This document shows, in pieces, positions 49,621 to 58,768 of a stretch of 64,000 bases of DNA. The notes under the pieces are model-generated. The model worked only from the letters and a program-made list of their open reading frames with translations. It did not search any database and was not told the origin of the DNA. Every line of letters begins with the position of its first letter. Positions within the stretch are counted from its first letter, which is position 1. This DNA is from JAENVT01 sp963805445. GTDB taxonomy: Bacteria; Actinomycetota; Acidimicrobiia; Acidimicrobiales; Ilumatobacteraceae. The stretch is from positions 16,503-80,502 of the forward strand of contig CAWDUI010000008.1 of the NCBI GenBank assembly GCA_963805445.1, given 5' to 3'. A program made the position numbers and the translations under genes.

Positions 49621-51058
49621 TTACCAGCTCGTCCCCTGGGGCAAGCCCTCGCTGTAACCGGCTGCACTCTGCACCCCGACGACCGCACGATCGTGGAACT
49701 CTGTGATCGTGGCTGCTCCGGCGTAGGTGCATGCCGAGCGGACGCCGGCAACGATCTCGTCGATGATGTCTTCCACGCCGGGCCGATCCGGATCGAGATA
49801 CATGCGCGACGTGCTGATGCCTTCCTCGAAGAGCTCCTTGCGGGCGCGTTCGAACGCCGTTTCGGTTCGGTTGCGGATCTTCACGGCTCGGTTGCTGGCC
49901 ATGCCAAAGCTCTCCTTGTACAGCCGCCCATCGGGATCGCGCAGTGTGTCGGCGGCGGACTCGTAGGTGCCCGCCAACCACGAGCCGAACATCACGTTGG
50001 CTGCGCCGGCGGCCAGGGCCAGAGCCACATCGCGGGGATACCGGACGCCACCGTCGGCCCAGATGTGCTTGCCGTATGAAGCGGCCTCTGCCGCACATTC
50101 CAGGACTGCGCTGAACTGCGGACGACCGACGCCGGTCATCATCCGGGTCGTGCACATGGCGCCGGGGCCCACGCCGACCTTCACCACATCCGCGCCGGAG
50201 TTGATCAGATCACGAGTGCCCTCGGCCGTGACCACGTTCCCGGCAACGATCGGTGCATCGGGCGCGACGGCTCGGACCTCTTCGATCGCCCGCAGCGTGC
50301 GGGTCTGATGACCATGGGCCGTGTCGATCACCAACACGTCCGCACCCATCGCCAGCAACGATTTCGCTTTGGTTGCCGGGTCGCCGTTGATCCCGACGGC
50401 GACCGCGATCCGCAGGCGCCCGTGGTCGTCGATGGCCGGTCGATAGATCGTGGAGCGCAGGGCTCCCTTGCGCGTCACACAGCCGATCAATCGGCCGGTC
50501 TCGTCGACCACCGGTGCGACCGACAGGCGCTTCCCGCTGAGACGGTCGTAGATCTCGTCGGGTGGCGTCCCGTCTTCGATGACCATCACATCGCTGCTCA
50601 TCACGTTCTTCAACTGGCTGAACCGGTCGAAGCCGACCGCATCGTGCTCGGTGAAGATCCCGGACAGGCGCGCCGTCGTCGCCGACCACTACCAACGCCC
50701 CGTGCGCACGTTTGTGGATCAGTCCCAGCGCGTCGCCGACCGTGTGCGTGGGGCCCAGCGTGATCGGCGTGTCGTAGACGATGTGTCGCGACTTCACGTA
50801 CTCGATCACTCGCTCGACGACATCGAGCGGGATGTCTTGAGGAAGCACGGTCAGGCCGCCGCGGCGGGCCACCGTTTCGGCCATGCGGCGACCGGCGACC
50901 GCTGTCATGTTGCTGACCACGACCGGGATCGTCGTGCCCAGCCCGTCCGGTGTACTGAGATCAACGGTGAAACGCGACGGCACCGACGACAGGCTCGGCA
51001 CCATGAAGACATCGCTGTAGGTCAGGTCGTACGGCGGGCTTTCGTTCAGCAGGCGCAT
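49621..51058 (-). CDS. guaB1: GuaB1-type IMP dehydrogenase/GMP reductase family protein (frameshifted)
   Basis: An IMPDH/GMPR-family TIM barrel with an inserted CBS pair (about residues 95-205). The barrel has SYDVFMVPSLSSVPSRF-like residues near the N-terminus, IPVVVSNMTAVAGRRM, VLVIDTAHGHQTRTLRAIEE and APIVAGNVVTAEGT. The active-site Cys is in VGVGPGAMCTTRMMTGVGRP. The C-terminal FGMASNRAVKIRNRTETAFE and ISTSRMYLDPDRPGVED match the actinobacterial GuaB1 group, which is thought to work as GMP reductase rather than IMPDH. A shift near 50665 is cured by one base. A GGAG lies 6 bases before the ATG. Confidence 0.9.
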
Positions 51059-51139
51059 ACCAGCTCCAGATCGACAGTGGCCATGACGGACCGCACAAGG
51101 CTACGGCCTCGACCGCCGAGCGCGGCGACTCCGGGCGGG

Positions 51140-51145
51140 TACGGT
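51140..51145 (+). promoter_or_regulatory. probable -10 element for the hydrolase-tsaC pair
   Basis: TACGGT lies 8 bases before the GTG at 51154, without a Shine-Dalgarno. This supports that GTG over the upstream in-frame TTG at 51145. Confidence 0.4.
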
Positions 51146-51153
51146 TGGGTCCC

Positions 51154-51838
51154 GTGGCGCCACCGGTTGTTCTCGTGCATGGATGGGGAGGGTCATTCGA
51201 GACGACCTGGCAGAGCAACGGTTTCACCGAACTGTTGCGCGACGCCGGCCGAACCGTGGTCGGAGTCGATCTGCTCGGCCACGGCGCCGCGCCCAAACCA
51301 CATGAGCCCGAGGCGTACGCCGATCTCACCAGTCGCATTCGCGAGGCATGCCCGGCCGAACCGGTCGACGCCATCGGCTTCTCGCTCGGTGCCATCACCC
51401 TGCTGCAACTCGCACTCCGCGATCCGCAGCGGCTCAATCGTCTCGTCGTGGCCGGCATCGGTGCATCGCTCTTCGACCCGGACGAGTCACGAACCCAACG
51501 CATCGTCGCAGCCCTCGAAGGTCATGGCGACCCGGACGACAACCTGGCGCGGATGTTCGTCCAGTACGCCAATCACGAGGGCAACGATCTGCTGGCGCTC
51601 ACCGCCGTCATGAAACGCCCGAGAACCCCGATGACGCCGGAGCAGTTGGCAGCTGTGACATGCCCGACCTTGGTCGTGATCGGTGATCGCGACTTTGCCG
51701 GACCGGGTCAACCATTGGCCGATGCACTTCCGGACGCGACGCTGCGAACGCTGCGCAACGTCGACCACTTCGCCACCCCCGAGGCCTTTGGGTTCATCGA
51801 CGCCGCGCTCGGCATTCCTCGACGCCGTCCCTCTGTGA
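51154..51838 (+). CDS. alpha/beta hydrolase (apparently fused to TsaC, probably by a sequence error)
   Basis: An alpha/beta hydrolase of about 228 residues: VVLVHGWGGSFETTWQSNGF, VVGVDLLGHGAAPKP, nucleophile AIGFSLGAITLLQLALRDPQ, acid TCPTLVVIGDRDFAG and the His in RNVDHFATPEAF. As written there is no stop before TsaC. If one G is dropped at about 51810-51812, the end becomes IDAALAFLDAVPL followed by TGA at 51836-51838. That overlaps the GTG of tsaC as GTGA, like other junctions in this genome. The length remainder (685 bases) also fits one extra base. Confidence 0.8.
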
Positions 51839-52755
51839 ATGATCTCGACCACGCACTCGAGGTGCTCCGTGCCGGCGGTCTGGTGGCCATCCCCACCGAG
51901 ACCGTGTACGGCCTGGCCGCCGATGCCTCGAATCCCGATGCGGTACGGCGGATCTTCGCGGTCAAGCACCGGCCCGTCGACCATCCGCTGATCGTCCACA
52001 TCGGCTCCGCCGACCGACTGGCCGTCTGGGCAGCCACAATCCCACCCCCGGCCGCAGTGTTGGCCGAAGCCTGTTGGCCGGGACCACTGACGCTGCTGGT
52101 TCCCCGCTCCGCGTCGGTCCTCGATGTCGTCACCGGAGGGTTGCCGAGTGTGGGGGTACGAGTGCCGGCACATCCACTGACACTCGAGTTGCTGGAGCGG
52201 TTCGAGGGTGGTCTGGCGGCACCATCGGCCAATCGGTTCGGCCGCGTCAGCCCGACGACGGCCGAGCACGTGCGCATGGATCTCGGCGACGACGTCGACT
52301 TCGTGCTCGATGGTGGGCCGTGCCCGATCGGTGTCGAGTCGACGATCGTCGACTGCACTGTGACCCCACCCCAGGTGGTGCGACCGGGAGGAATACCGAG
52401 TGAGCACATCGCCGCGTTGCTCGATCAGGTCATCGCCGATGCCGACGGACCCAGTCGTGCACCCGGGATGCTCGAATCGCACTACGCACCTCGCTGTCGC
52501 GTGTTGCTGGCGTCAACACCCGCCGAGGCTCACTCCCTGGCCGCCGGCCACCCCGGGAGCGAAGTGCTCGACGATGCCGACACTGTGCGGTACGCCCGGT
52601 CGCTGTACAGCCGGTTGCGCGACGCCGACGATCGTCACGTGAAGGTGGTGATCGCCGTTCTCCCCCCAGCCATCGGCCTGGGGCATGCCATCCGCGACCG
52701 CCTCACGAAGGCCGCCGCCTCCTCGTCCTCGCCCCACCCCGATCAGGGGCCATGA
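51835..52755 (+). CDS. tsaC: threonylcarbamoyl-AMP synthase (Sua5/YwlC type)
   Basis: Makes threonylcarbamoyl-AMP for the t6A37 modification of tRNA. The YrdC domain has LRAGGLVAIPTETVYGLAAD, IFAVKHRPVDHPLIVHIGSA with the KxR-x-HP signature, CWPGPLTLLVPRSASVLD and SVGVRVPAHPLTLELL. APSANRFGRVSPTTAEHV and IGVESTIVDCT follow. The Sua5 C-terminal domain begins with the linker APGMLESHYAPRCRVLLAST. The 306-residue length from the GTG at 51835 is normal for Sua5 without the hydrolase. Confidence 0.93.
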   Translation: MNDLDHALEVLRAGGLVAIPTETVYGLAADASNPDAVRRIFAVKHRPVDHPLIVHIGSADRLAVWAATIPPPAAVLAEACWPGPLTLLVPRSASVLDVVTGGLPSVGVRVPAHPLTLELLERFEGGLAAPSANRFGRVSPTTAEHVRMDLGDDVDFVLDGGPCPIGVESTIVDCTVTPPQVVRPGGIPSEHIAALLDQVIADADGPSRAPGMLESHYAPRCRVLLASTPAEAHSLAAGHPGSEVLDDADTVRYARSLYSRLRDADDRHVKVVIAVLPPAIGLGHAIRDRLTKAAASSSSPHPDQGP

Positions 52756-52762
52756 GCGAATC

Positions 52763-52802
52763 GGGCAGCCCCAGAACGATACGTTCGGTTCTGGGGCTGC
52801 CC
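52763..52802. terminator. bidirectional terminator hairpin after tsaC
   Basis: GGGCAGCCCCAGAAC (52763-52777) and GTTCTGGGGCTGCCC (52788-52802) form a perfect 15-base stem with a 10-base loop. It sits between the convergent ends of tsaC (52755) and the J-domain gene (52865). It is the strongest hairpin in the window; no long T-run follows. Confidence 0.8.
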
Positions 52803-52864
52803 CGTTGGAGCGAGATCTCGTCGCACAGCGGATCTGGGCGCCACGCTCCAGCGACCTCCCTGGC

Positions 52865-53398
52865 TCACAGGCTGTTCAGATTGGCAACCCACCGATCGCG
52901 GACGTCTTCGACGTCGGGGGCAGGGTCCCCACCGATCGACGCAACCGTCAGGGTCACCGTGCTGCCACCCGCGTCGGGGACGATGTCGAGCCGGCACCAG
53001 CACGGCGCAGGATCGGTCAGATGGACTTCCAACAGGTACGGCGGGTCGTCGACCAAGACCTCGCCCATCCACGCTGTCACGATCAGGAGTGCCTCGAAGG
53101 CCTCGGCCGGCAGGGTGTCGATGGTGAACGACGGCGCATCGTACTGAACACCCTGGTACCGACGGGGCGGCACCACTGGCTCAGGGTTCGTCGCCGGCGG
53201 CACCGAGATGTCCCCGGTCTGCGGATGCAGCAAGTGGAACTCGACTGCGTCGAACGCCGCATTGATCTCGCCCATCCGGACCGCGTCGCCACCGTGGTCG
53301 GGATGGAACTTCGCGGCCAGCCTGCGACGCGCCGAGCGAACCTCGGCGAGCGTGGCGTCGGGACCGACACCCAGGACGGCAAACGGGTCCGCACTCAC
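52865..53398 (-). CDS. J-domain protein
   Basis: A 177-residue protein with an N-terminal J domain (ADPFAVLGVGPDATLAEVRS, then LAAKFHPDHGGDAVRMGEIN with the HPD triad), so it should stimulate an Hsp70. The remaining 110 residues (VPPRRYQGVQYDAPSFTIDT onward) have no zinc fingers or G/F region and resemble no DnaJ subtype I know. It overlaps xylB by 4 bases. It is intact. Confidence 0.85.
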   Translation of the reverse strand: MSADPFAVLGVGPDATLAEVRSARRRLAAKFHPDHGGDAVRMGEINAAFDAVEFHLLHPQTGDISVPPATNPEPVVPPRRYQGVQYDAPSFTIDTLPAEAFEALLIVTAWMGEVLVDDPPYLLEVHLTDPAPCWCRLDIVPDAGGSTVTLTVASIGGDPAPDVEDVRDRWVANLNSL

Positions 53399-54813
53399 GC
53401 TGTCTGTGGGTGGGTCGCCGAACGCCGCTCGGCGTACCGGGCCCGCACACCTGCGGTGTCGCCCGCCGGCTCACCGAGTGCTGTACCGACGCCGAGGCTC
53501 CAGCGCTGGGCGACGTCGGCGTGGGCGACGTCGAGAGCGATCGCGGCAGCTTGCACGCAGGCGCCAGTTGCCACGGCCTCGTCGGCGTCGGCCAGCGACA
53601 CCGGAAGCTCGCACAGTTCGGCCATCACCTGGCGGAATGCAGCGCTCCGTGCCCCGCCGCCGACCAGGCTCACGGCGCTCAATGGCGTCGTGTCGCCCAA
53701 CGCGTCGAGCGCATCCAACAACCCGCAGACGACACCCTCGACGGCGGCTCGGGCGATCTGCTCGCGTGAGACATCGCTGCGCAGACCGGCCAGCAGACCG
53801 GTCGCCTTGGGGAGGTTCGGCGTCCGCTCGCCGTCGAAGTACGGCAACAGCGTCAGCCCACCGGCGCCGGACGGCGCGGCCAGGGCGAGTCGGTCGAACT
53901 CGGTGTGGTCGACGCCGAGCAACCGGGCGATTGCATCGGTGACCTTGGTTGCGTTGAGCGTGCAGGCCAACGGCAAGAAGGCACCGGTCGCGTCGGCGAA
54001 CCCGGCCACAGCACCAGTTGCGTCGTGGGTCGATTCGTCGCTGAGGGCGTAGGCCGTACCGGAGGTGCCGAGCGAGACAACGGCAACGCCCCGCTGAAGG
54101 CCCAGTCCGAGTGCCGCAGCCATGTTGTCGCCGGTGCCGCAGGCCACCTTGGCGCCGTTCCACTCGCCGACCACCTCGGTCGGCCCGGCAACTCGTGGCA
54201 GCACGGTCGACCAGTCGCGATCCTTGTCGACGATCGCCAAGATGTCCCATCGGTACTCGCCGGACGACGGCGACCAGTACCCGGTACCGGAGGCATCGCC
54301 GCGGTCGGTGACCAGCTGGCCCGTCAGTCGCATCGTCATCCAGTCGTGAGGCAACACCACGTGGGCCAGCTTGGCCCAGTGCTCGGCCTCGGTGCGGTGC
54401 AGCCAGCTCAGCTTGGTCACCGTGAATGCGGCGACCGGCACGCTGCCGACCGCTGCAGCCCAATCGGATGCACCCCCCGGGAGTTGTTTCAGCAGCCACC
54501 CCGCGTCGGGCGCCGTCTCGGTGTCGTTCCACAACTTGGCGGGTCGAATCACTTCGCGGTCTGCATCGAGCACCACCATGCCGTGCTGCTGTCCGGCAAC
54601 GCTGATCGCCTCGACCGATGGCGCGCCCGCCACGGCCCATGCGGTCTCGAATGCCGACCACCATGCATGCGGGTCTTGCTCGGATCGAGGGGGCGTGGTC
54701 GCCGGATGAGGTGCGGTGCCCCGCGACACGACCTCGCCGGTTTCGAGGTCGCGAACCTCGACCTTCGTGCTCTGCGTCGACGAATCGACTCCTGCGACCA
54801 AGCGCCTCGTCAT
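53395..54813 (-). CDS. xylB: xylulokinase
   Basis: FGGY-family sugar kinase of 472 residues. It has the N-terminal ATP/Mg site LVAGVDSSTQSTKVEVRDLE, the xylulose-binding ISVAGQQHGMVVLDADREVI, LWNDTETAPDAGWLLKQLPG, and the catalytic-Asp region NMAAALGLGLQRGVAVVSLG. The C-terminal FGGY region includes SLVGGGARSAAFRQVMAELC and DADEAVATGACVQAAA. M-x-G-Q-Q-H suggests D-xylulose. No xylA or transporter is nearby. It is intact. Confidence 0.92.
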   Translation of the reverse strand: MTRRLVAGVDSSTQSTKVEVRDLETGEVVSRGTAPHPATTPPRSEQDPHAWWSAFETAWAVAGAPSVEAISVAGQQHGMVVLDADREVIRPAKLWNDTETAPDAGWLLKQLPGGASDWAAAVGSVPVAAFTVTKLSWLHRTEAEHWAKLAHVVLPHDWMTMRLTGQLVTDRGDASGTGYWSPSSGEYRWDILAIVDKDRDWSTVLPRVAGPTEVVGEWNGAKVACGTGDNMAAALGLGLQRGVAVVSLGTSGTAYALSDESTHDATGAVAGFADATGAFLPLACTLNATKVTDAIARLLGVDHTEFDRLALAAPSGAGGLTLLPYFDGERTPNLPKATGLLAGLRSDVSREQIARAAVEGVVCGLLDALDALGDTTPLSAVSLVGGGARSAAFRQVMAELCELPVSLADADEAVATGACVQAAAIALDVAHADVAQRWSLGVGTALGEPAGDTAGVRARYAERRSATHPQTA

Positions 54814-54877
54814 CGCGGACCCACAGCGGCGACCGTGCGCCGAACGTCAGACATGCACGAACCGTAGCTGGCCTGCC

Positions 54878-55831
54878 ATGATCGCTCTGATGCAGAGCAC
54901 CTTGCCGTACATCGACGCCGACGAGCTGTCTCGACTCGTTCCGTTGACCGACGCCCTCACCGCACTGCGGCAGTGCTTCGGGAACGCCCCATCGCACGTT
55001 GACCGCGTGCATTCCCGTGCCGGCGGCGGCGAATTCCTGGTGATGCCGGCCGCGGCCGGCGATGTCGCCGGCGTGAAACTGGTCGGCATCCAGCCGGCGA
55101 ACCCCCAGCGTGGGCTGCCGATCATCCAGGGTGTCTATGTGCTGTTCGACATGCGCATCGGCCAGCCCGTCGCCCTGCTCGACGGCGCGGCACTGACGAC
55201 GTTGCGAACGCCGATGATCTCAGCCTTGGCAACCGACGCGCTTGCCCGGGCCGACGCCCACTCGGTCGGGCTGATCGGCACCGGCCCGCAAGCCGTCGCT
55301 CACCTGCACGCCATGCGCGTCGTTCGGCCCGACATCGATCACGTCGTTGTTGCCGGTCGCACACCGGCTCACGTGTCGGGCGTCGTCGACGAGTTGGTCT
55401 CGGTGGGCGAGTCGGCGGCGATCGGCAGCTACGCCGATGCCGCGGCCTGCGACATCGTCTGCGCGGCGACGCGTGCCGACCATGCGCTCTTCGGCCTCGC
55501 CGAGGTGCGACCTGGCGCCCACCTCAATCTCGTCGGCTCCTACCGCCTCGACCTTCGCGAAGTGGCAGCAGATCTGGTGGCAGCGTCGACGGTCGCTGTC
55601 GACGACCTCGCCGCGGCGCATGCCGAGGCCGGCGACCTGCACCTTGCCGTAGAAGAAGGCGTGTGGTCGTGGGACCAGATCGCCGGTGACCTGACCGACC
55701 TGGCCAGCGGCCGACTCCGGCGCACGTCGCCCGACGAGATCACCCTGTTCAAGAGCGTCGGATTGGCCGTGCAGGACCTCGTGATCGCCCAATGCGCTGC
55801 GGAAGCGGCCGGAATCCTGGAGACATCGTGA
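54878..55831 (+). CDS. ornithine cyclodeaminase/mu-crystallin family reductase
   Basis: A 317-residue NAD(P)-dependent protein of the OCD/mu-crystallin family. The substrate part has FLVMPAAAGDVAGVKLVGIQ then PANPQRG, and LLDGAALTTLRTPMISALAT with the conserved R-T-P. The Rossmann loop is HSVGLIGTGPQAVAHLHAMR. Given the neighbours, a ketimine (delta1-pyrroline-2-carboxylate) reductase role in hydroxyproline breakdown is the best guess, but lysine/ornithine cyclodeaminase activity cannot be excluded. Its stop overlaps the next start as GTGA. It is intact. Confidence 0.87.
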   Translation: MIALMQSTLPYIDADELSRLVPLTDALTALRQCFGNAPSHVDRVHSRAGGGEFLVMPAAAGDVAGVKLVGIQPANPQRGLPIIQGVYVLFDMRIGQPVALLDGAALTTLRTPMISALATDALARADAHSVGLIGTGPQAVAHLHAMRVVRPDIDHVVVAGRTPAHVSGVVDELVSVGESAAIGSYADAAACDIVCAATRADHALFGLAEVRPGAHLNLVGSYRLDLREVAADLVAASTVAVDDLAAAHAEAGDLHLAVEEGVWSWDQIAGDLTDLASGRLRRTSPDEITLFKSVGLAVQDLVIAQCAAEAAGILETS

Positions 55832-57076
55832 GCAAGGCCGTCGTGATCGTCGGTGGTGGCCTGGTCGGCCTGTCGTCGGCTTTGTTCCTCACCGAAGCAG
55901 GTGCCGATGTCACCATCATCGACAGTGCAGCGCTCGGAAGCGGGGCAGCCCGTGGCAATGCCGGATTCATGTGTACGGCGATCGTCGAGCCGCTGCCTGC
56001 GCCCGGCGCGATCGGCAATGCGCTCAAGTCGTTTCGCGACCCGGCACGCAGCGCTGCGCATCTTGCCCAAGGCAATACCGCGTATGGCCCCATGGCTGCT
56101 GACGTTCGTCCGCAACTGCACGACATCGCGCTACCAGTCGGGTCGCGCTGCGTTGGCCGAGTTCAACCGCAACAGCTCGGCTGTGCTGGAGCGTCTGGCC
56201 AGTCAGGGTGCGGCAGTCACGCTCAGCCGCGAGCTCCTGGTGCCGTATCACGACGTGGCCAAGGCGGAGCACCATTTCAAGGCACTGCAACCGATGGTCG
56301 AGTTCGGGGCGCGCATCCCCGATCGCATCGTCGACGGCGACGAGATGCGCCGCATCGCCCCGGCGATCACCGATCACGTCCGTGCCGGTCTCGTCATGCC
56401 CGGCGACCGGTCCACCGACCCACGCCGCTACGTCGACTCCGTGATCGAGATCCTCCGGATGCGAGGCGTGCGATTCCTCGAGCACACCGAGATCACCCGT
56501 GTCGTGTCATCCGGCGACCGCGTTCGCGCGATCGAGACGTCGGACGGGACCATCGACGGCGAGGAGTTCGTGCTCGCGGCCGGTGCCGGCTCCCGCCTGC
56601 TCGCCAAGCACTTCGATCTGCGGCTGGCGGTCATACCCGGCCAGGGCTACAACGTCGGTCTCCCCACGTCACCCGGCCTGCAGCAACCGGTGATCTTCGA
56701 GGAGGTTCATGCCGTGGCGACGCCGTTCGAGGACCGCATCCGCCTCGGCGGGACGATGGAGTTCGGTGGCGATCACCCGCCGTTCGACGCGCGGCGGATC
56801 GAATCGATCATCGCTTCCATGCGGAAGTTCCTCGATCTCGATTGGGACGAGCGATTCGACACGTGGGCCGGGTCCCGTCCGATGAGTGCCGACGGATTGC
56901 CGTTCATGGGCCGACCCAAGCGGTGGCGCAACGTCGTCGTCGGCACCGGCCACGGCATGTTCGGTCTCACCTTGGCGCCGCCGAGCGGCGTGGCGATCTC
57001 CGAGCTGATCATGACCGGACGAAGCTCCACCGACATCAGCGCGTTCGACCCCGACCGCAGCGCGCTGCGGCGCTGA
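55828..57076 (+). CDS. FAD-dependent D-amino acid oxidase/dehydrogenase family protein (frameshifted)
   Basis: A DAO-family flavoprotein of about 415 residues. The FAD loop is KAVVIVGGGLVGLSSALFLT then EAGADVTIID. SGAARGNAGFMC, RYVDSVIEILRMRGVRFLEH, FVLAAGAGSRLLAKHF and the C-terminal TWAGSRPMSADGLPFMGRPK and VVGTGHGMFGLTLAPPSGVA follow. A shift near 56090 (GGCCCCATGG) is cured by dropping one C. In this cluster it probably oxidises cis-4-hydroxy-D-proline, the product of the epimerase next door. Confidence 0.88.
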
Positions 57077-57083
57077 ATCGTGT

Positions 57084-58119
57084 TTACAGCGAACCGACCT
57101 CGTCACCCCACACGTCGCTGAGCACATACCCGAGCGGGTACGGATCTGTTGGGATCCACGGTGCTCGTGCGGGTGCCGACCACCCATCCCCGTCCGGAGA
57201 TCCGCGGCAACACGGCGGCCCGACCGCCCACCGTCGTCTCACCGATCATCTCGACGATGAACTCGCTGTCGATCAACGAGCGGGCGATGAAGCGACTCCC
57301 GACCTCGGCCTTGCCGCGGGCTGCGAGCAATGCCAGCCGCGCCGAGTTGCCGGTACCGCACGGCGAACGATCGACGTGCCCACTGAGCACCGTCGCACCT
57401 CGCAGCGAACCGTTGGCAGGGTCGTCGTCGCCGATCAGCATGACGTAGGAGATGAAGTCGATCTCGGGGATCTCCGGGTGTTGCACGGTGATCGACCGGC
57501 GGGCCGCCAACGAGATCGCGGTGCCTGCCTCGACGACTTGGCGTGCGCTCTGGCGATCGAGCTTCACGCCGAACTGCGCGGGGTCCGCAAAGACGTAGTA
57601 GCAGCCTCCGTAGGCGACATCGACTCGGATGTCGCCGAGCCCGGGGACGAACAACGGCACGTCGAGCGCCTCGACGAACGACGGCACCCCATCGAACGTC
57701 ACCCGCTCGCAGCGCCCATCGCGGCATGTCGCTGTGGCCTGGATCAATCCAGCGGCAGTCTCCAGCACCACGCGTGTCTCGGGCTCCACCATTGGCACCG
57801 TGCCGGTCTCCAACAGCGCGGTCACCACGCAGATGGTGTTCGAACCACTCATCGCGTGGGCCCGATCGGCCTGACAGATGATGAACCCTGCGTCGGCGTG
57901 CGGGTCATTGGAGGGGAACACCAGGTTGGCGCTGGTCTGTGGACGACCCCGAGGCTCGAAGCACAAGAACTTGCGAATCGAGTCGTCGACCTCGTTGATG
58001 TGACGAAGCTTGTCGCGGATCGTTGCGCCCGGCACGTCGAACACCGAGCCGAGGTAGCAAGTGCCTTGCTCGCCTTCGGCATGTACCTCGATCGCTGTGT
58101 ACGACGTCGTCGAGCGCAC
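57084..58119 (-). CDS. proline racemase-family enzyme with Ser/Cys catalytic pair (frameshifted near the end)
   Basis: A proline racemase superfamily protein of about 345 residues, the family of proline racemase, 4-hydroxyproline 2-epimerase and trans-3-hydroxyproline dehydratase. The N-terminus is TTSYTAIEVHAEGEQGTCYL (GTG start at 58119). The first catalytic position is Ser (ADRAHAMSGSNTICVV, normally MCGHGT), while the second is Cys (VDRSPCGTGNSARLALLAAR). The shift near 57155 (GATCCCAACAG) is cured by dropping one C. The protein then ends PYPLGYVLSDVWGDEVGSL with TAA at 57086-57084. It is convergent with the FAD gene and downstream of the DapA-family gene. Confidence 0.9.
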
Positions 58120-58126
58120 GGCGCGA

Positions 58127-58705
58127 TCAGGCCTTGGCGAACGCTGCGGCGAGGGCGTGATCGAGCACGACGAGGAACTCCGCAGCAACGTCGTCGGGGA
58201 GACCCAACAACGGTGCACGCACCGGCCCGCAGTCGAAGCCTTGATGGGCCAGGCCGAGCTTCGCCTTCGAGTTGTACGACCCGCTCTCCATGTTCTGGAT
58301 CCACGGCAGCAGCTCGGCGAACTGCCGGCGGGCGAGCCCGTAGTTGCCTTCGTTGGCGGTGTTCATGATCACGACGTGATGGCGTGGCAACACGTTGGCG
58401 GTACCGGCGAGCCAGCTCCGTACGCCCCACGCGAAGTAGTCGGCAGCCTGATCGTCGCTGCCGCACATGATCTCGAGGTTGCCGGTATAGGTCCGCTGCA
58501 GGGCCAAGAACCGCGAGAAGTCGCCGCTGGACTCCTTGATCGCGATGATGTTCGGATGATCGGCGACGGCGTCGAGGCAGTCGAAGCCGATCTCCACGCC
58601 GGCGCGTGCCGGATAGTTGTACAGCACGACCGGCTTGTCGACAGCGTCGGCGACGGCGCGGTAGTGCGCCGCCAGTTCCCGCTGCGTTGGCATCGGCCAC
58701 GCCAC
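58127..58705 (-). pseudogene. DapA-family lyase, N-terminus missing at the sequence join
   Basis: The C-terminal two thirds of a dihydrodipicolinate synthase-family enzyme (192 residues; the family has about 300). It has the catalytic Tyr in PVVLYNYPARAGVEIGFDCL, the Schiff-base Lys in NIIAIKESSGDFSRFL, and IMCGSDDQAADYFAWGVRSW. The first roughly 105 residues are absent: just upstream of VAWPMPTQRELAAHYRAVAD there is an in-frame TAG (58717-58715) and then unrelated sequence. Neighbours suggest pyrroline-4-hydroxy-2-carboxylate deaminase activity for the full enzyme. Whether this is a real truncation or an assembly join is discussed in the findings. Confidence 0.85.
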
Positions 58706-58768
58706 CTGGCACCTCTACCGGGCGGTGGTCGCGCCCTGAGCGGGACGGGACGCGCCCGCGGAAACACC
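58706..58768. other. probable join between two unrelated genome segments
   Basis: Homology to DapA-family proteins stops abruptly between 58,706 and 58,714. The following 54 bases up to the aldo/keto reductase stop (58769) are GC-rich and contain no recognisable element. No inverted repeat, IS end, tRNA gene or attachment-like repeat is visible, so a mobile-element insertion is not supported. Confidence 0.6.

Noticed and set aside
51145..52755. A novel alpha/beta hydrolase-Sua5 fusion enzyme
   Set aside because: One extra base explains it, and the corrected version gives the normal ends of both families with a GTGA overlap.
58706..58768. IS or integron insertion as the cause of the truncated DapA gene
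   Set aside because: No terminal inverted repeats, target duplication or attachment-like repeat is visible at the boundary.
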